Shown here: positions 1-12,575 of the stretch, piece after piece
Layout: the number at the start of each line of letters is the position of its first letter
Position numbering within the stretch: the first letter of the stretch is position 1
Assembly: GCF_964340395.1 (NCBI RefSeq)
Contig: NC_135561.1
Location: forward strand, 1,783,501 to 1,847,500
Reading direction: 5' to 3'
DNA from: Glandiceps talaboti
Lineage: Eukaryota; Hemichordata; Enteropneusta; Spengelidae
DNA length: 64,000 nt
Made by a program: the position numbers and the translations under genes
Notes under the pieces: generated by a model
The model's input: the letters and a program-made list of their open reading frames with translations, nothing else
Database searches by the model: none
What the model was told of the DNA's origin: nothing

Positions 1-162
1 TTCAGTACCGTAATAACCTACTAAAAAGCCTGGCTTTTCTGCCACAACAAACCATGTGTCATAATCATATCAAGTTTTTCTAATTTGGGGTACTGTATCA
101 ACAATATCACATGCTTAAACTATATTTTGTGGTTGGTATTATCAGTTAGGCAGGGTCATGGA

Positions 163-440
163 CAGAAGTGTTTGTACAGAAGCAGTCATAGATAGCATTA
201 ACTCACGTGTGGTTGTCATTCATTTCCTTCATAGACAGAACTGTTTTGTACTGCAGTCAGGGTAGTGGTCAAAGCTATCATTAACTGTTGAGTTCATTAT
301 CACTAATTATTTCCTTCATAGACAGAACTATTTTGTACAGAAGTAGTCATAGCTACATGTTGCATTAACTGGTGTGTTCGTTATCACTAATCTTTTTCTT
401 TATAGACAGAACTATTTTGTACAGAAGCAGTCACACCATG
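163..440. repeat. tandem repeat, unit about 90 bp, three-plus degenerate copies
   Basis: The phrase AGACAGAACTATTTTGTACAG recurs with small changes, followed by AGTCATAG and CATTAACT and then a stretch ending CACTAAT and CTTCATAG. At least three degenerate units are readable by eye. The open frames that run out of this array into 440-765 have no recognisable domain. Confidence 0.75.
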
Positions 441-1272
441 AACACAAATGTTTATCTTGCATTACTGCCAAACTGAATCCATTAATTTCAAGACCTGCTT
501 TCCAGTTCTTTTGGCTGTGCTGTCATATTTTAGTTGGACTGATCACTGCTTATTTAACAAACTCCTCAAAAGTATTGTTCCTTACTATACACTAAGCTAT
601 AACTTTAAAAAGTTACGAAAAATTTTGAAACAACTTACTTCAGTTTTCACTAGCCTTAAAACTGTTTCCATTTCAAAACATGACAGTCCTGAGAGAGTGG
701 ATTTGGAGCAAAGACTTCACCAAAAGCTTAATCCAAGTATCACAATGATTGTTCATAAAAGGTGAATAGCAGAATATGGTCCGTCAGGAACTAGACTAAT
801 TGGCATCTAGATATATATATTTTTAAACTAGAGTCTTATCAAAGACAACAAAAACTACCTTACAAGTAATGACCAAAACTATTCATCTCTGGGCTAGGAT
901 CCAGTAAACAATGGACCAACATCAAAGGTTACTAAAAGTCAATAGCAATGGATTTGAACTACATGTCCATGTACTTAACATGTATGGTCACTGACTGCAG
1001 TCAAGGACATCAGTTATTGAATGTATCAAGAGACCCTAAAACAAAGCAAGGCCATAATTCTGTTTGTTACTTGTCTTAACATTGTATATGTACAAAATGT
1101 ATGGTTGTGTGGGTTTAAAAATACATGTATGTAAACACCCATACACAGGATTAAACCAAATACATGTTTATTCATCGCCTTGGGAAATCAGTTGAATTGT
1201 AAAGGTTAGTGGTTTAACTGCTTGTACGTTATAACCTAAATGTAGTATTTTTCTTTCTCTGACATGTATGTA

Positions 1273-1514
1273 CACAGGGTGCTCAGGCTCATTTAGTTCT
1301 GTTTACAAATATAATGGGGGGGGGGGGGGGACAGTGTTTGGTTGTTTGTTGGTTTGTTGTCGTTTACTCATGTATGTATCTACTCATTTGTCAGGTTATT
1401 TTGTTTGTTTGTTTACTTGTTTATTTGTTTGTTTTTGTTTGTTTGTTTACTTGTATGTTTATTTTGTTTTGTTTATATTTGTAAACAGAACTAAATGAGC
1501 CTGAGCACCCTGTG
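1273..1514. mobile_element. non-autonomous TIR element with perfect 42-bp inverted ends
   Basis: The first 42 bases (1273-1314, starting CACAGGGTGCTCAGGCTC) are the exact reverse complement of the last 42 (1473-1514, ending GAGCCTGAGCACCCTGTG). The interior is a run of about 13 G followed by TTTG/TTTA-rich simple sequence, so the element has no coding capacity. Perfect arms imply recent insertion or gene conversion. I could not see a convincing target duplication, so the superfamily is not assigned. Confidence 0.85.
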
Positions 1515-2655
1515 GTTTGTACACATCAAGTGTACAATGCATGACCAGAATACCATGGCATGGCATACAAAAAATGTAGGGGGCTACCAACTGTTCCCAC
1601 TCTAGCTTCCACTACATACATCTTTATCACCAGAGTTGACCTATACTTTATCAGGTCACCTGGATTCCACTTTATATATACTTTTTAGCAAACTAATTTA
1701 GTGTACTATGTTTGCTTTTATTTGTTTTTTGTGAGACGATGTAATTTGTGGAGTGAAATGTTACGGTATATAAACATAATGGAAATGACTACCACTGGAG
1801 AGTATACTACATATCAACTGTACCATGTCTAGAGATGACCTCGTAATGTTTTATTACACAGTCAGTGGAGAAGTGTCCCTAACCCATCTCATTAAGTTAG
1901 TACACATAGTTTTCTTCAAATAATATGTCATTTCATATATATATTCATATATATATAAATCAACAATACCATGGGCTTAGGAAGGATTACATTCAAATGT
2001 ATCTTGCTAATTAAAGTTAATGAGAACCTCAGTTTTGAGAAGTTTGCAAAAGGACAATGTTGAAATAGGTAGATGTGGTGTTGTGGATATTTTGGTAATG
2101 TAACTTGAGGGCGCTATACAGGTGAAAATGCATACATGGTAGACATGACAGTAAAAGTGTGTGTACACCCTTAGCTACACATACACATACATGGTATGTA
2201 CAGTCATATTGACTTGATATAGTATCTAAGGATGTAAAAAATATTTCTTTATCGGGCTTTGTCATACTGTAATAAATTAATCTTCAAGGAAGGCCAGGCC
2301 TAAAGAGCTTTCACAACATAAAACAAAGTCCAGACATAAGAACAGAAGCACAGTATGAAACTAAAATTTCTCATTTTCAAAGAATAAGAAATCAGACATC
2401 CAAGTTGATTTAATTTGTTAAGATTTTGTTAATTAATATAAGCAATATAAATCTGAATCATACGAAGAGTTCCCATAAATCACCTTGAGAGGGCGCTGTT
2501 TACAATTCAAAATGTGACGTCAGCATAAAATAATCTCACTGGATAGTAGAAATTTGCCGGTCTTAATATTGATTCAGTGTCCTAGACAAACTGCTCATTA
2601 TTCTATTTACTCAAGTAACTTTGGCAATAATGGACAAAATCAGTGTCAGAATTTG

Positions 2656-2930
2656 AGTTATTTTTCTTTCTGTTTATTTCTTCTACTTTAAAATTGGAAT
2701 AAACCAAAATAGTCAGAATATTCTTTCTACTTGTTTATTTCCTAGAAGTCGGAATAAATGGAAATAGTCGGAATATTTTTTCTTTCAGTTTATACCCTAG
2801 CAATACATACATGTAGGGCACCCTTCGTTCTTTCTTTCTGTTTATTTCCTAGAAGTGGGAATAAGCCAATGTAGTTGGAATATTCTTTCTTTCTGTTCAT
2901 TTCCTATGTTGGAATAAATTGAAAGAGTTA
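2656..2930. repeat. degenerate tandem repeat, unit about 65 bp
   Basis: Blocks of TTCTTTCTGTTTATTTCCTAG, then AAGT.GGAATAAA, then TAGT.GGAATA occur four to five times with insertions. One unit is interrupted by a CATACATGTAGGGCACCC segment. Confidence 0.6.
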
Positions 2931-3569
2931 CTCACACCTAAATCCATTATTTACTTTATGCCTTGAATTTGCAAGACAATAAAGGAAGAGGTGAAGCCAC
3001 TTAATGCTAATAGATTAATACTGACATGCAGTGTTCAGTCTTTCCCCAGTCAGTGGTTTTATAGCTAGATTTTCGGTAAAATTTGTCAGTGAAGAGGATA
3101 GTGATCATAGAGAATTTGAACGTTGACAGGTATAGGAACTAGACTACAATTCAGTGGTGGAGTCACACCCATTGATTTAAGTGATACAATGTAACATACA
3201 TGTAGCATGCCCGCTAGTGAATAGGTAGGTAACTGGGTTTAATATTCAGTATTCTGGATTTATGGTATTACATATATGTATTACAGTTATTATCTAGCAA
3301 TGTAATCATGCATCATGTTATCTTTGGCAAGGTATGATACACTTGGTGAGGGGTAGAATGCGTGACTGGGTGATTCAAGAGATGTAGGCAATTCACCTGG
3401 CTTACTAGAGTACTTGTGATTTATAAGCTGGCTGGACCTGTTCCTTAAACTGCCAGAAAACAGTGCAGTAAGACCTGGTGCTGTAATTCTCTAGTAGGGT
3501 CTTGTTCTTTTATTGGTCACTTGGGTTTCCAGTAATGCATTTTGCCTCCTCTGTAGAACGTATGGATAT

Positions 3570-3700
3570 TTGCACACTTGTATGTCTCATGTATTTTTTA
3601 TTCCTTTTTATACTTTACTTTTGTCCCTCGGACAGGACGTTAAATAGAGGTCCCGTGTATCGGAGTGCAATTCCCAAATGCACGTTATAAAGTACAATCT
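3570..3700. repeat. possible dispersed-repeat fragment
   Basis: The segment reading TCGGACAGGACGTTAAATAG then AGGTCCCGTGTATCGGAGTG, followed by GCACGTTATAAAG, resembles a phrase I have seen repeatedly in interspersed repeats of marine invertebrates (GGACGTTAAA...GGTCCCGTGT...GCACGTTAAAG). The ends are not visible and the family is not identified. The match is from memory only. Confidence 0.3.
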
Positions 3701-3898
3701 ACACCTAAGTGTAGGGTGAAAAACCGTTGTTGTGTTTTTTAAACCAGTCTATGTCCATTTTTCTATAATTGTTCTTAAATTCCTTGCCGTCTTACATTTT
3801 TTGTTATTCTGAGCAGCAGCGAACCAATATGCTTGCCCAATTAGGAGATCTCATTGTCATTTATTCCTGAAGTGGCTATTGTTCGCAATCGCACTACA

Positions 3899-3940
3899 TA
3901 AAATTTTTTTTTGTATATATACAAAAAAAAAAAAAATTCA
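3899..3940. repeat. short AT palindrome
   Basis: A T-run, TGTATATATACA, then an A-run form an inverted repeat that could fold as a hairpin. It is low-complexity and no function is implied. Confidence 0.6.
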
Positions 3941-5697
3941 ATTCTGAATAACAAGGTCAAAGTTCACACAAAATCATTGAAATACTACCACTATAGAAAT
4001 TGTCAGCCAAGAATCCCAAGCAATGGGGATTTTGAATTCTGATTTTCCCCAACTGAAATAACGAATTCAAAACCCTCATACACATGGATTCCCGACTAAG
4101 AAGTTATTGGCGCATCACCCCTTTTTAAACAGAAGTACTGTATATTGCACACTGGGGTAAATGTACAGTCCATGTGTACATGTACAATCTGTATATGTGT
4201 ACACAAAGATTACACCTACTGCAAAAGTGTAATCTACAAACAGAATAATGTATACAATCTTACATTGAAGCTGTGAGACTGGATAACTTCTCTTTCTGGG
4301 TTTTCAGCTTGCTATTTTTCTTGTGTTTCTTAGACCTCATTTTGGGTTGTGTTGCAGTACCGACACACCACAAGGAAGTGAAAATAGACTACGTGATTTA
4401 TCAACCTAGATACCAGAGTCAATGAATGGAATGCTTCTATTCACTATACATTGCACTTCAAGTAAACCACACCTCCTTTCCGGTTAGTGGTTTACATGTC
4501 ATGGTGAAATACAACTACTATTTCCCCCTTTGGTTTTTACATGTACTACTCTTCCTCATAAGTATTCTCTTACATAACAAAAGTACTTGCACACAGTATA
4601 GAAGATACATCTTGTTACAAGACCATAGACCCTCCACCCACGTCTATGACAAGACCATGGGTCCTAATAACTGTAACTTATGAGTAACGTTTCTTCTGTT
4701 CGGCTGGACAGACATTATCAAACTGTCTGTTTACTGGCTTTACTACTAGGCGACAGTTTGACAAAGCCTGTCAACCTGAGCAGGCAAAACATTACTTGCA
4801 AGTAATTAGAAGCCTTGGTCATGATATAACAGAAACTACTGGTACATTTGTTTGTACAAGTACGTTTTACAGACCTGATGAACTGTGCACACAGCCTCAA
4901 AATAAACCCAATAGAATGTGAACAGATTGATATTCAAATCATACTAATAATACATTATATGTATGTACATTTATTCTGTGAAGATTTAAGCATCCCTGTA
5001 ACATATAAAATTTGCACCAATTTTCAGTACTTTGTACTGTACATGTAATTTTGTTGAAGAACTCCCCTGTTCAATATGTCAGGTAGATTTTGTCTACTAT
5101 TTATGTCAACCCTAACAAATTAACAGTGTATGGAAGCTAGCAGATATCTGAAAACTTTATACAATATCACAAACACATTCAACTGAAAACAAACAAGAGA
5201 AAAAACAGCTTGTCACTATTTGAACACAATGTCCCTAATCGACTTTGATTAATGGGTTGTACAGCAATATGTACTGTACAGATTCATTCTGTCATCCCTG
5301 GCATTTTGTTGTTAATTAAGTGACTTCAAATATAGGACAGTAATCGTGCATAAAAAAAGAGGAACAGCTTTATGGAACTTCAGGCATATGTTGTTAATTC
5401 ACAACTGCATGGTTTGTTGGTAAAATAAGGTAGCTTCCAATTATTACTTTGATATACCAAGTACATGTTTGTTCATTTAGTGGCATACATTAGCTATAAA
5501 CAACAGTTTCATTATCTCCTGGCTACCAGTGACTCTACTAGTACTTGGTTACTCTTGGTAACACACCATCATTTCTTGAGCTACAAATATTTACCAAACG
5601 GATTGTTCTTCAAAATTGTGTAATTAATTAAAATATGTCATCCATACACTTCTCCCTCTAATTCAAGCAATTTTCAAGTCTACTTTAAAGCTCAATG

Positions 5698-5910
5698 TAA
5701 CATTGGTAACAGTAACCCTTGGTAACAAAGAAGCCCTTGGTAACAGTGAAACCCTTGGTAACAGTGAAACCCTTGGTAGCAGTGAAACCCTTGGTAACAG
5801 TGAACCCTTGGTAACACTGAACCCTTGGTAACAGTGAAACCCTTAGTAACAGTGAAACCCTTGGTAACAGTGAATCCTTGGTAACAGTGAACCCCTTGTA
5901 ACATTACTCA
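5698..5910. repeat. minisatellite, unit about 18 bp
   Basis: About 11 units of CCTTGGTAACAGTGAAAC with variants (ACTGAACCC, AGCAGTGAAACC). Units of 17 and 18 bases alternate. A minus-strand open frame across it is just the repeat translated. Confidence 0.9.
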
Positions 5911-6112
5911 AATACACCAGAGCTTAGATTCTAAAGTATTGGTAAACCAATGGAACCACACCTCTTTCTTTTCAAAATAAAAATCTACACATCAGCATTT
6001 CCCCATTGGTATGAATTTATATTAAAATCTTCCAAAACTACTATTAATATACTTTCAGTTTATGCTATGTTTTATAAATATGTACATGTACATGTATAAT
6101 ATATATGTACCG

Positions 6113-6116
<4 letters not shown>

Positions 6117-6170
<54 letters not shown>
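6117..6170. repeat. (CA)n microsatellite
   Basis: About 26 uninterrupted CA dinucleotides between GATATA and TAATATATATA. Confidence 0.97.
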
Positions 6171-6171
<1 letters not shown>

Positions 6172-6639
6172 ATATATATATCATGCATACATTATTTTTA
6201 GACAGAATTTCAGATAGAATCATGTACATGACTCAGCATATAGAGATTCTGAAAGTGAAACTTAATTTTTTTACCATATACAATGTATTTAAGTCATGCC
6301 TTCATTTTGTACACAACATAAGACTTCTCAAAACACTGACATGGTTTTCAACTTTTATGCTCATCATTAAGATATTGATAACCTGCATTTGTACAAATTT
6401 TATTCACTTTATGCTTTGTTTTATTTTTTTGCCTCACTAGAAGAATTGCCAGTGACTACAAATGTACAGATATAACATATACATGCACCTGTACACAGCT
6501 ACTGAATGAAAGCAATAATTACCATGCTGTCCTACTCTACTATCGTAAGTCATGGCCATGTCATGAATAACAAGTACATGTATTTAGGTTACCAAGCAAT
6601 AAAAGTTAGTACTAGTACGTTACACTGTTCAAAATAATT

Positions 6640-6905
6640 AAATGTTATTCCCCAATATTTGTCTTCATTCGGCCAAGGAAAATATGAGTGACCTAAGGGG
6701 CCTTGTCACTACGAGTCATTAGACTCATAGTGACAACACCCTTAGGTCACGAGTATTTTCCAGCTGAATGAAGAAAAATATTGGAGAATAACATAATTAA
6801 ACGACCGCCAATAATGTCAAAGAAAATTCCAGGGAAATAATGGCAATTTTGAATGTTTTGATTCATATTTCGGACACAGCAAAACCAGTGACATAGACAC
6901 TGTTA
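6640..6905 (+). mobile_element. palindromic element, family P copy 1 with partial tail
   Basis: Bases 6649-6796 form an imperfect palindrome. TTATTCCCCAATATTTGTCT pairs with AGAAAAATATTGGAGAATAA, GTGACCTAAGGGG with CCCTTAGGTCAC, and the centre is GAGTCATTAGACTC. After AATTA comes about 100 bp (TCAAAGAAAAT ... GACACAGCAAAACCAGTGAC) that is also found after the palindrome at 10.8 kb. Other copies lie near 18.4, 29.7 and 39.2 kb. It is a foldback or MITE-like family; the class is not assigned. Confidence 0.8.
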
Positions 6906-7521
6906 GTACCATCCAGACTAACAATAGTGGCATAGTAGACTGATTTATTACTGACATGAGATAAGTATTACAAATCTACAAAAAAAGGTACAGTACACAA
7001 CCTCCAAGCCAAATACTAGGATTATATGTACATTTACAGTACCACGCAAATGTAAAATTGTCAAATGGCAAACAGCTGACGAGGTACCTGCTCTACCTGC
7101 TTGCCTACCCACTTCATTGGTGAACAATCACTGCATTCAGAATGGTATGTCTTATTCATAATGCAAATATATACAAGGTAGATTGCTATCAATGAGGTGT
7201 TACAAAGTTTATTGTTTGGAAAGGTAGGCAAACACGCCTTAGTGTTATAACTGACTGGTAAAGTGGTAGGAAATGAATGTATTTCAAGTCAGTTATCACA
7301 CATGACAGTTACACTTACCAGAATTCTCAATATATCAAATCTATGTAACCTTAGTAAATTAAACAGAACTACATGTAGTACAGAATGAGGAACATATAAC
7401 AATGAATAAAATGTTATATACAAGACAAAAGAAAAGCATGAAACTATCTGGCAAGATACATGTTGTCCCTTCTCTTTAAAAATGCTAGCAACAAACCAGC
7501 CTGATATGATACAGGCCTACA

Positions 7522-7743
7522 GGCCAGGCAGACTGTAAGATACATCATAACGTTCCACCCTCACCGGCCTCCCTCTCTTGGTCGAAATGCGAGGGCGGCC
7601 TGTCACGGCATACCTTACAGACTAACGGGCCAGGCAGACTGTAAGATACATCATGACGTTCCACCCTCACCGGCCTCCCTCTTCTGGCCGAAGTGTGAGG
7701 GCGGCCTGTCACGGCACACCTTACAGACTAACGGGCCAGGCAG
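7522..7743. repeat. 106-bp tandem duplication, CpG-rich
   Basis: GGCCAGGCAGACTGTAAGAT recurs at 7522, 7628 and (truncated) 7734, giving a period of 106 bp and 2.1 copies. The units are GC- and CpG-rich (CACCGGCCTCCC, GCGAGGGCGGCCTGTCACGG), unlike the AT-rich surroundings. The two full units differ at several positions. Confidence 0.9.
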
Positions 7744-8066
7744 AAAACAACTCCTGAGATGTGTAGCACATATAATTTCCAAATGTACATGTACATGCTC
7801 CGCTGTAAGGCTGCAAGTTACATTTCTGTAAAACTTTTGAAAATTGTTTCTTTCAATCAAACTGTACATACATGTATATGTACTTGTAACTTACTTGAAA
7901 TGTTAAGAAAAGAGTGTTAGGTATATAGCTAATAATGTTAACTGTAAAGTTTTATACAAGTGGCTGATTGAGGGCGCTGTTCACTTAAAAGTTGCAGAAT
8001 AAATTGTCAGCCTTGGCCTTCATGTATTACAAGTGTGCTTGCCTTATATGCATCAGTTGTGTTCCT

Positions 8067-8113
8067 TGATTGATTGACTGACTGACTGATTGATTGATTG
8101 ATTGATTGATTGA
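8067..8113. repeat. (GATT)n/(GACT)n microsatellite
   Basis: Uninterrupted GATT units with three GACT variants. Confidence 0.9.
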
Positions 8114-8595
8114 AAGAATTAATTAAATCAAGATATGTTGGCAATGAGTATCTTGAGTATTCTGGTTAATTTTTAGGTTTACCCTCACACAAATAATTTA
8201 TATAACAGTCACATTAAACATGGGTAAGGTTTTCATAACAGCTACATTTTGTATCTTGATCAAATCTTGGATTATTAATTGGATTGAATTCATGGTATTG
8301 ATCTTGGAGGATAGTGGTACATATCATTTAGTATAACATTAAATGCCAATATGGTAAAATAATCAATACAGTATAGGAATTGAATGAATTTTGACATGCT
8401 TCAAATTATGCAATAGATAATTGTAAATGAACCAAATCTATTTGATTGGACTAATCACTGGATTATATTTATATCTGCAACATCAACATAGACTTTCAAC
8501 CATCATTTCTCACCATGTGAAAGTATTATTACATGTATAATATTGTCATTCAAAGATTACTAAAATTCAAGGTGGTAGAATACAGACTTTATTGT

Positions 8596-10443
8596 TGAGG
8601 CACAACAGCAACCTGCCAAATATCATGCTTAGCATGGCAGCCTAAGTGGAAAGTAGGTAGAACACTGCTGTAGGCAACGACAGCAACCTGCCAAGCATCA
8701 TGCTTAGCATGGCAGCCTGAGTGGAAAGTAGGTGGAACACTGCTGTAGACAACAACAGCAACCTGTGAAGCCGTCATGCTTAGCATGGCAGCCTGAGTGG
8801 AAAGTAGGTGGAACACTGCTGTAGACAACAACAGCAACCTGTGAAGCCGTCATGCTTAGCATGGCAGCCTGAGTGGAAAGTAGGTGGAACACTGCTTTAG
8901 GCAACGACAGCAACCTGCAAAGCCGTCATGCTTAGCATGGCAGCCTGAGTAGAAAGTAGGTGGAACACTGCTGTAGGCAACGACAGCAACCTGCGAAGCC
9001 GTCATGCTTAGCATGGCAGCCTGAGTGGAAAGTAGGTGGAACACTGCTGTAGGCAACGACAGCAACCTGCGAAGCCGTCATGCTTAGCATGGCAGCCTGA
9101 GTAGAAAGTAGGTGGAACACTGCTGTAGACAACAACAGCAACCTGCGAAGCCGTCATGCTTAGCATGGCAGCCTGAGTAGAAAGTAGGTGGAACACTGCT
9201 GTAGGCAACGACAGCAACCTGCGAAGCCGTCATGCTTAGCATGGCAGCCTGAGTAGAAAGTAGGTGGAACACTGCTGTAGACAACAACAGCAACCTGCGA
9301 AGCCGTCATGCTTAGCATGGCAGCCTGAGTGGAAAGTAGGTGGAACACTGCTGTAGACAACAACAGCAACCTGCGAAGACGTCATGCTTAGCATGGCAGC
9401 CTGAGTGGAAAGTAGGTGGGACACTGCTGTAGGCAACGACAGCAACCTGCGAAGCCTTCATGCTTAGCATGGCAGCCAAAGTGGAAAGTAGGTGGAACAC
9501 TGCTGTAGACAACAACAGCAACCTGCGAAGCCGTCATGCTTAGCATGGCAGCCTGAGTGGAAAGTAGGTGGAACACTGCTGTAGGCAACAACAGCAACCT
9601 GCGAAGCCGTCATGCTTAGCCTGGCAGCCTGAGTAGAAAGTAGGTGGAACACTGCTGTAGGCAACGACAGCAACCTGCGAAGCCGTCATGCTTAGCATGG
9701 CAGCCTGAGTAGAAAGTAGGTGGAACACTGCTGTAGGCAACAACAGCAACCTGCGAAGCCGTCATGCTTAGCATGGCAGCCTGAGTGGAAAGTAGGTGGA
9801 ACACTGCTGTAGGCAACAACAGCAACCTGCGAAGCCGTCATGCTTAGCATGGCAGCCTGAGTGGAAAGTAGGTGGAACACTGCTGTAGGCAACAACAGCA
9901 ACCTGCGAAGCCGTTATGCTTAGCATGGCAGCCTGAGTGGAAAGTAGGTGGAACACTGCTGTAGGCAACAACAGCAACCTGCGAAGCCGTCATGCTTAGC
10001 ATGTCAGCCTGAGTGGAAAGTAGGTGGAACACTGCTGTAGGCAATAACAGCAACCTGCGAAGACGTCATGCTTAGCATGGCAGCCTGAGTGGAAAGTAGG
10101 TGGAACACTGCTGTAGGCAACAACAGCAACCTGCGAAGACGTCATGCTTAGCATGGCAGCCTGAGTGGAAAGTAGGTGGAACACTGCTGTAGGCAACGAC
10201 AGCAACCTGCGAAGCCGTCATGCTTAGCATGGCAGCCTGAGTAGAAAGTAGGTGGAACACTGCTGTAGGCAATAACAGCAACCTGCGAAGCCGTCATGCT
10301 TAGTATGGCAGCATAAGTGGAAAGTAGGTGGAACATTGCTGTAGGCAACGACAGCAACCTGCGAAGCCATCATGCTTAGCATGGCAGCCTGAGTGGAAAG
10401 TACATGTAGGTGGAACACTGCTATAGGCAACGACAGCAACCTG
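8596..10443. repeat. 76-bp minisatellite array, about 24 copies
   Basis: The unit starts GCTTAGCATGGCAGCCTGAG and continues TGGAAAGTAGGTGGAACACT, GCTGTAGGCAACGACAGCAA, CCTGCGAAGCCGTCAT (76 bp). About 24 head-to-tail copies are present with low divergence. Variant words (AACGAC, AACAAC, AATAAC; GTAGGC or GTAGAC; GAGTGG or GAGTAG) shuffle between units. Each unit contains CATGCTTAGCATG, a perfect palindrome around one T. The first unit is degraded and the last carries a 6-bp ACATGT insertion. Since 76 is not a multiple of 3, minus-strand open frames run through at most three phases (69 codons) and restart every 76 bp, so the array is not coding. Confidence 0.97.
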
Positions 10444-10806
10444 ACTTACATGTACACTGACAAGAAAGACCTATATTTTGTACCAGTCCATACATATATA
10501 TAAATGTCTGCTGATTTTTAATCATATCAATTTACTTTATGATGTTGGCCTTGGTAAACTGACATGTATTTTATATTTATTAGTCAAACCAACGGATACT
10601 TGTCCATTTATCATTGAAATACTCAAGTTGAAATTAATGGCTGTGGTTATTTTATGATTTATTAGTTGCATTTACACGTATCACACAGTCAGAACAATGT
10701 GCATTCTTGTTAAGGTGTTATTTTCCCCTGAAGGATAGTTTATTGAAAGGAAAATGTAACATCACCCTAGAATATATTAAAAGTCATGTTTTAATGAACA
10801 AATATT

Positions 10807-11170
10807 TAGATGTAATATTCCCAATATTTTTCTTTGTTCAGCCAAGGAAAATACAAGGGACCTAAAGGCTAAGGGGCCTTTGTCACTATGAGTCGCTAGA
10901 CTAGTAATGACAACCCTTAGGTCACTAGTATTTTCCAGCTCAATGAAGAAAAATATTGGAGAATAACATAATTATACCAGTGCCAGTAAAATCAAAGAAA
11001 ATCGGGGAAAGTAATGACTCATATTTTGAACACAGCAGAACCAGTGACATAGACACGCATTGTCTTGACACAGATACACGTTGTCGTCACATAGAACGAC
11101 CAGAGTATATATTCCACATGTTTTGTTCAACTTGGCTTATGCATGGAATAATACTCCATACACATGTATG
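10807..11170 (+). mobile_element. palindromic element, family P copy 2, long form
   Basis: Bases 10813-10965 are the palindrome (CCCAATATTTTTCTTTGTTC against GAAGAAAAATATTGGAGAAT). It is followed by a non-palindromic tail: ACCAGTGCCAGTAAAATCAA, GACTCATATTTTGAACACAG, ACATAGAACGACCAGAGTAT, GGCTTATGCATGGAATAATA. The whole tail is found in reverse orientation at 29.56-29.76 kb, so the mobile unit is at least 350 bp. No transposase-like frame is seen. Confidence 0.8.
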
Positions 11171-11403
11171 CTTCTTTATTTTGTCAAGGAAAGTACAGGG
11201 GATAGCAGTAGCTCAGTTCACTATGAGTCAAAAAGAGTTAGTGACACAGCCTCCTTATAACAAAGAAATATGTACTACTTGTCTTCACAGTTTCTAACCT
11301 TGAATAAACCCAGGCACTTGTCTTGGGGTTAATATCACAAGGAGTGCTCTACATGTACATTAAAATCTTCTAAAGATAGTGACAGCAATTCAAGCCTCTG
11401 GGA

Positions 11404-11480
11404 TAGACAGACAGACAGACAGACAGACACAGACACAGACAGATGGATGGATGGACACACAGATGGACAGAGAGATGGAT
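11404..11480. repeat. (CAGA)n and (GGAT)n simple sequence
   Basis: CAGA units followed by GGATGGATGGA and CAGATGGACAGAGAGATGGATG. Confidence 0.9.
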
Positions 11481-12282
11481 GCATGAGTAACGTTTACCTG
11501 TTCAGGTTGACATGCTTTATCCAACATTGCTAGCTTGGCATTGTGGCAATGATGCGGTTGTAGAGATGACATACATTGTACATTGCACATGTAATTTGTA
11601 TGCCCTTTAGTAAGTAATTATAATTCTTGGTCATGTAACATGAGCTATTTATTATTATGTTTTATAGACCTGATGAAAACATACACATATTTAAGGATAT
11701 TTTTGTCATTCAATATAATAATTTATCATAAAAATTGTAATAATAAATTCTTGGGTCTCTAAGCAACAGGGATAACTGTTCTATCAAATGAATACTCTGA
11801 AAGTAAGTAAATAGTAATAATACACTTAATAATTAACGAGTCAAAGAAGAGCAATGTGCTTTATTAATAAGTTAATAAATTCTCAACAAACAGACATACA
11901 TGTTGATGTTGTGGTATAATGTATGGTTCTTAAATCTCCTATCACTGTATACAAAATGTACATCATGTAGATATTGGCATGACCTAATATTTGATATTGG
12001 TATTGTAAATCAATTAACTACATAGACATGTGTGGCTATTGTGTTTGTTTACCACTGAGACCCTTCATATATATATATATATTATATGTATTATACATGT
12101 ATGTACTGTCAGTGTCAGTGACACCAGACATGTACCCCACCTCCTGTCAGCCATTGTTTTTACATTTACCTGAGTTCCAGAGTAACTGTAATACCTGGCT
12201 CCAAACAATAATTTTGATACAATTACGGATAGGAGCACACCAGTGTACATGTATGCCAGTTTCACAGCTCTCTTACCCCAGT

Positions 12283-12575
12283 TCTTTCCTATGGGAGCCA
12301 TCAGTAATTACAAGGGGGAAGGGTCAGATTCCATGGTTCTTTCCTATGGGAGCCATCAGTATTACAAGGGGAAGGGTGGTTTCACCTCTCTGTTACAATG
12401 GTTCTTTCCTAGGGAGCCATCAGTAGTTACAAGGGGGAAGGGTCAGTTTCACTTCTCTGTTAGTGTTACCATCATTCCTAAGGGAGCCATCAGTAATTAC
12501 AGGGGGAAAGGGTCATTTTCACCTCTCTGTTACTTTGGTTCTTTGGTAAGGGAGCCATCAGTAATTACAAGGCTT
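12283..12575. repeat. tandem repeat, unit about 60 bp, five copies
   Basis: TTCTTTCCTATGGGAGCCAT then CAGTAATTACAAGGGGGAAG then GGTCAGTTTCACCTCTCTGT recurs five times with small indels. Two overlapping plus-strand frames across it are repeat translations. Confidence 0.9.

Noticed and set aside
448-765. 105-codon plus frame ending SPERVDLEQRLHQKLNPSI
   Set aside because: The end looks protein-like, but the start lies in a tandem repeat, there is no clear splice site and no recognisable domain. Left unannotated.
8589-10439. Series of 69-codon minus-strand ORFs spaced 76 bp apart
   Set aside because: They are the 76-bp repeat read through its three phases; each ends at the same stop. Not a gene family.
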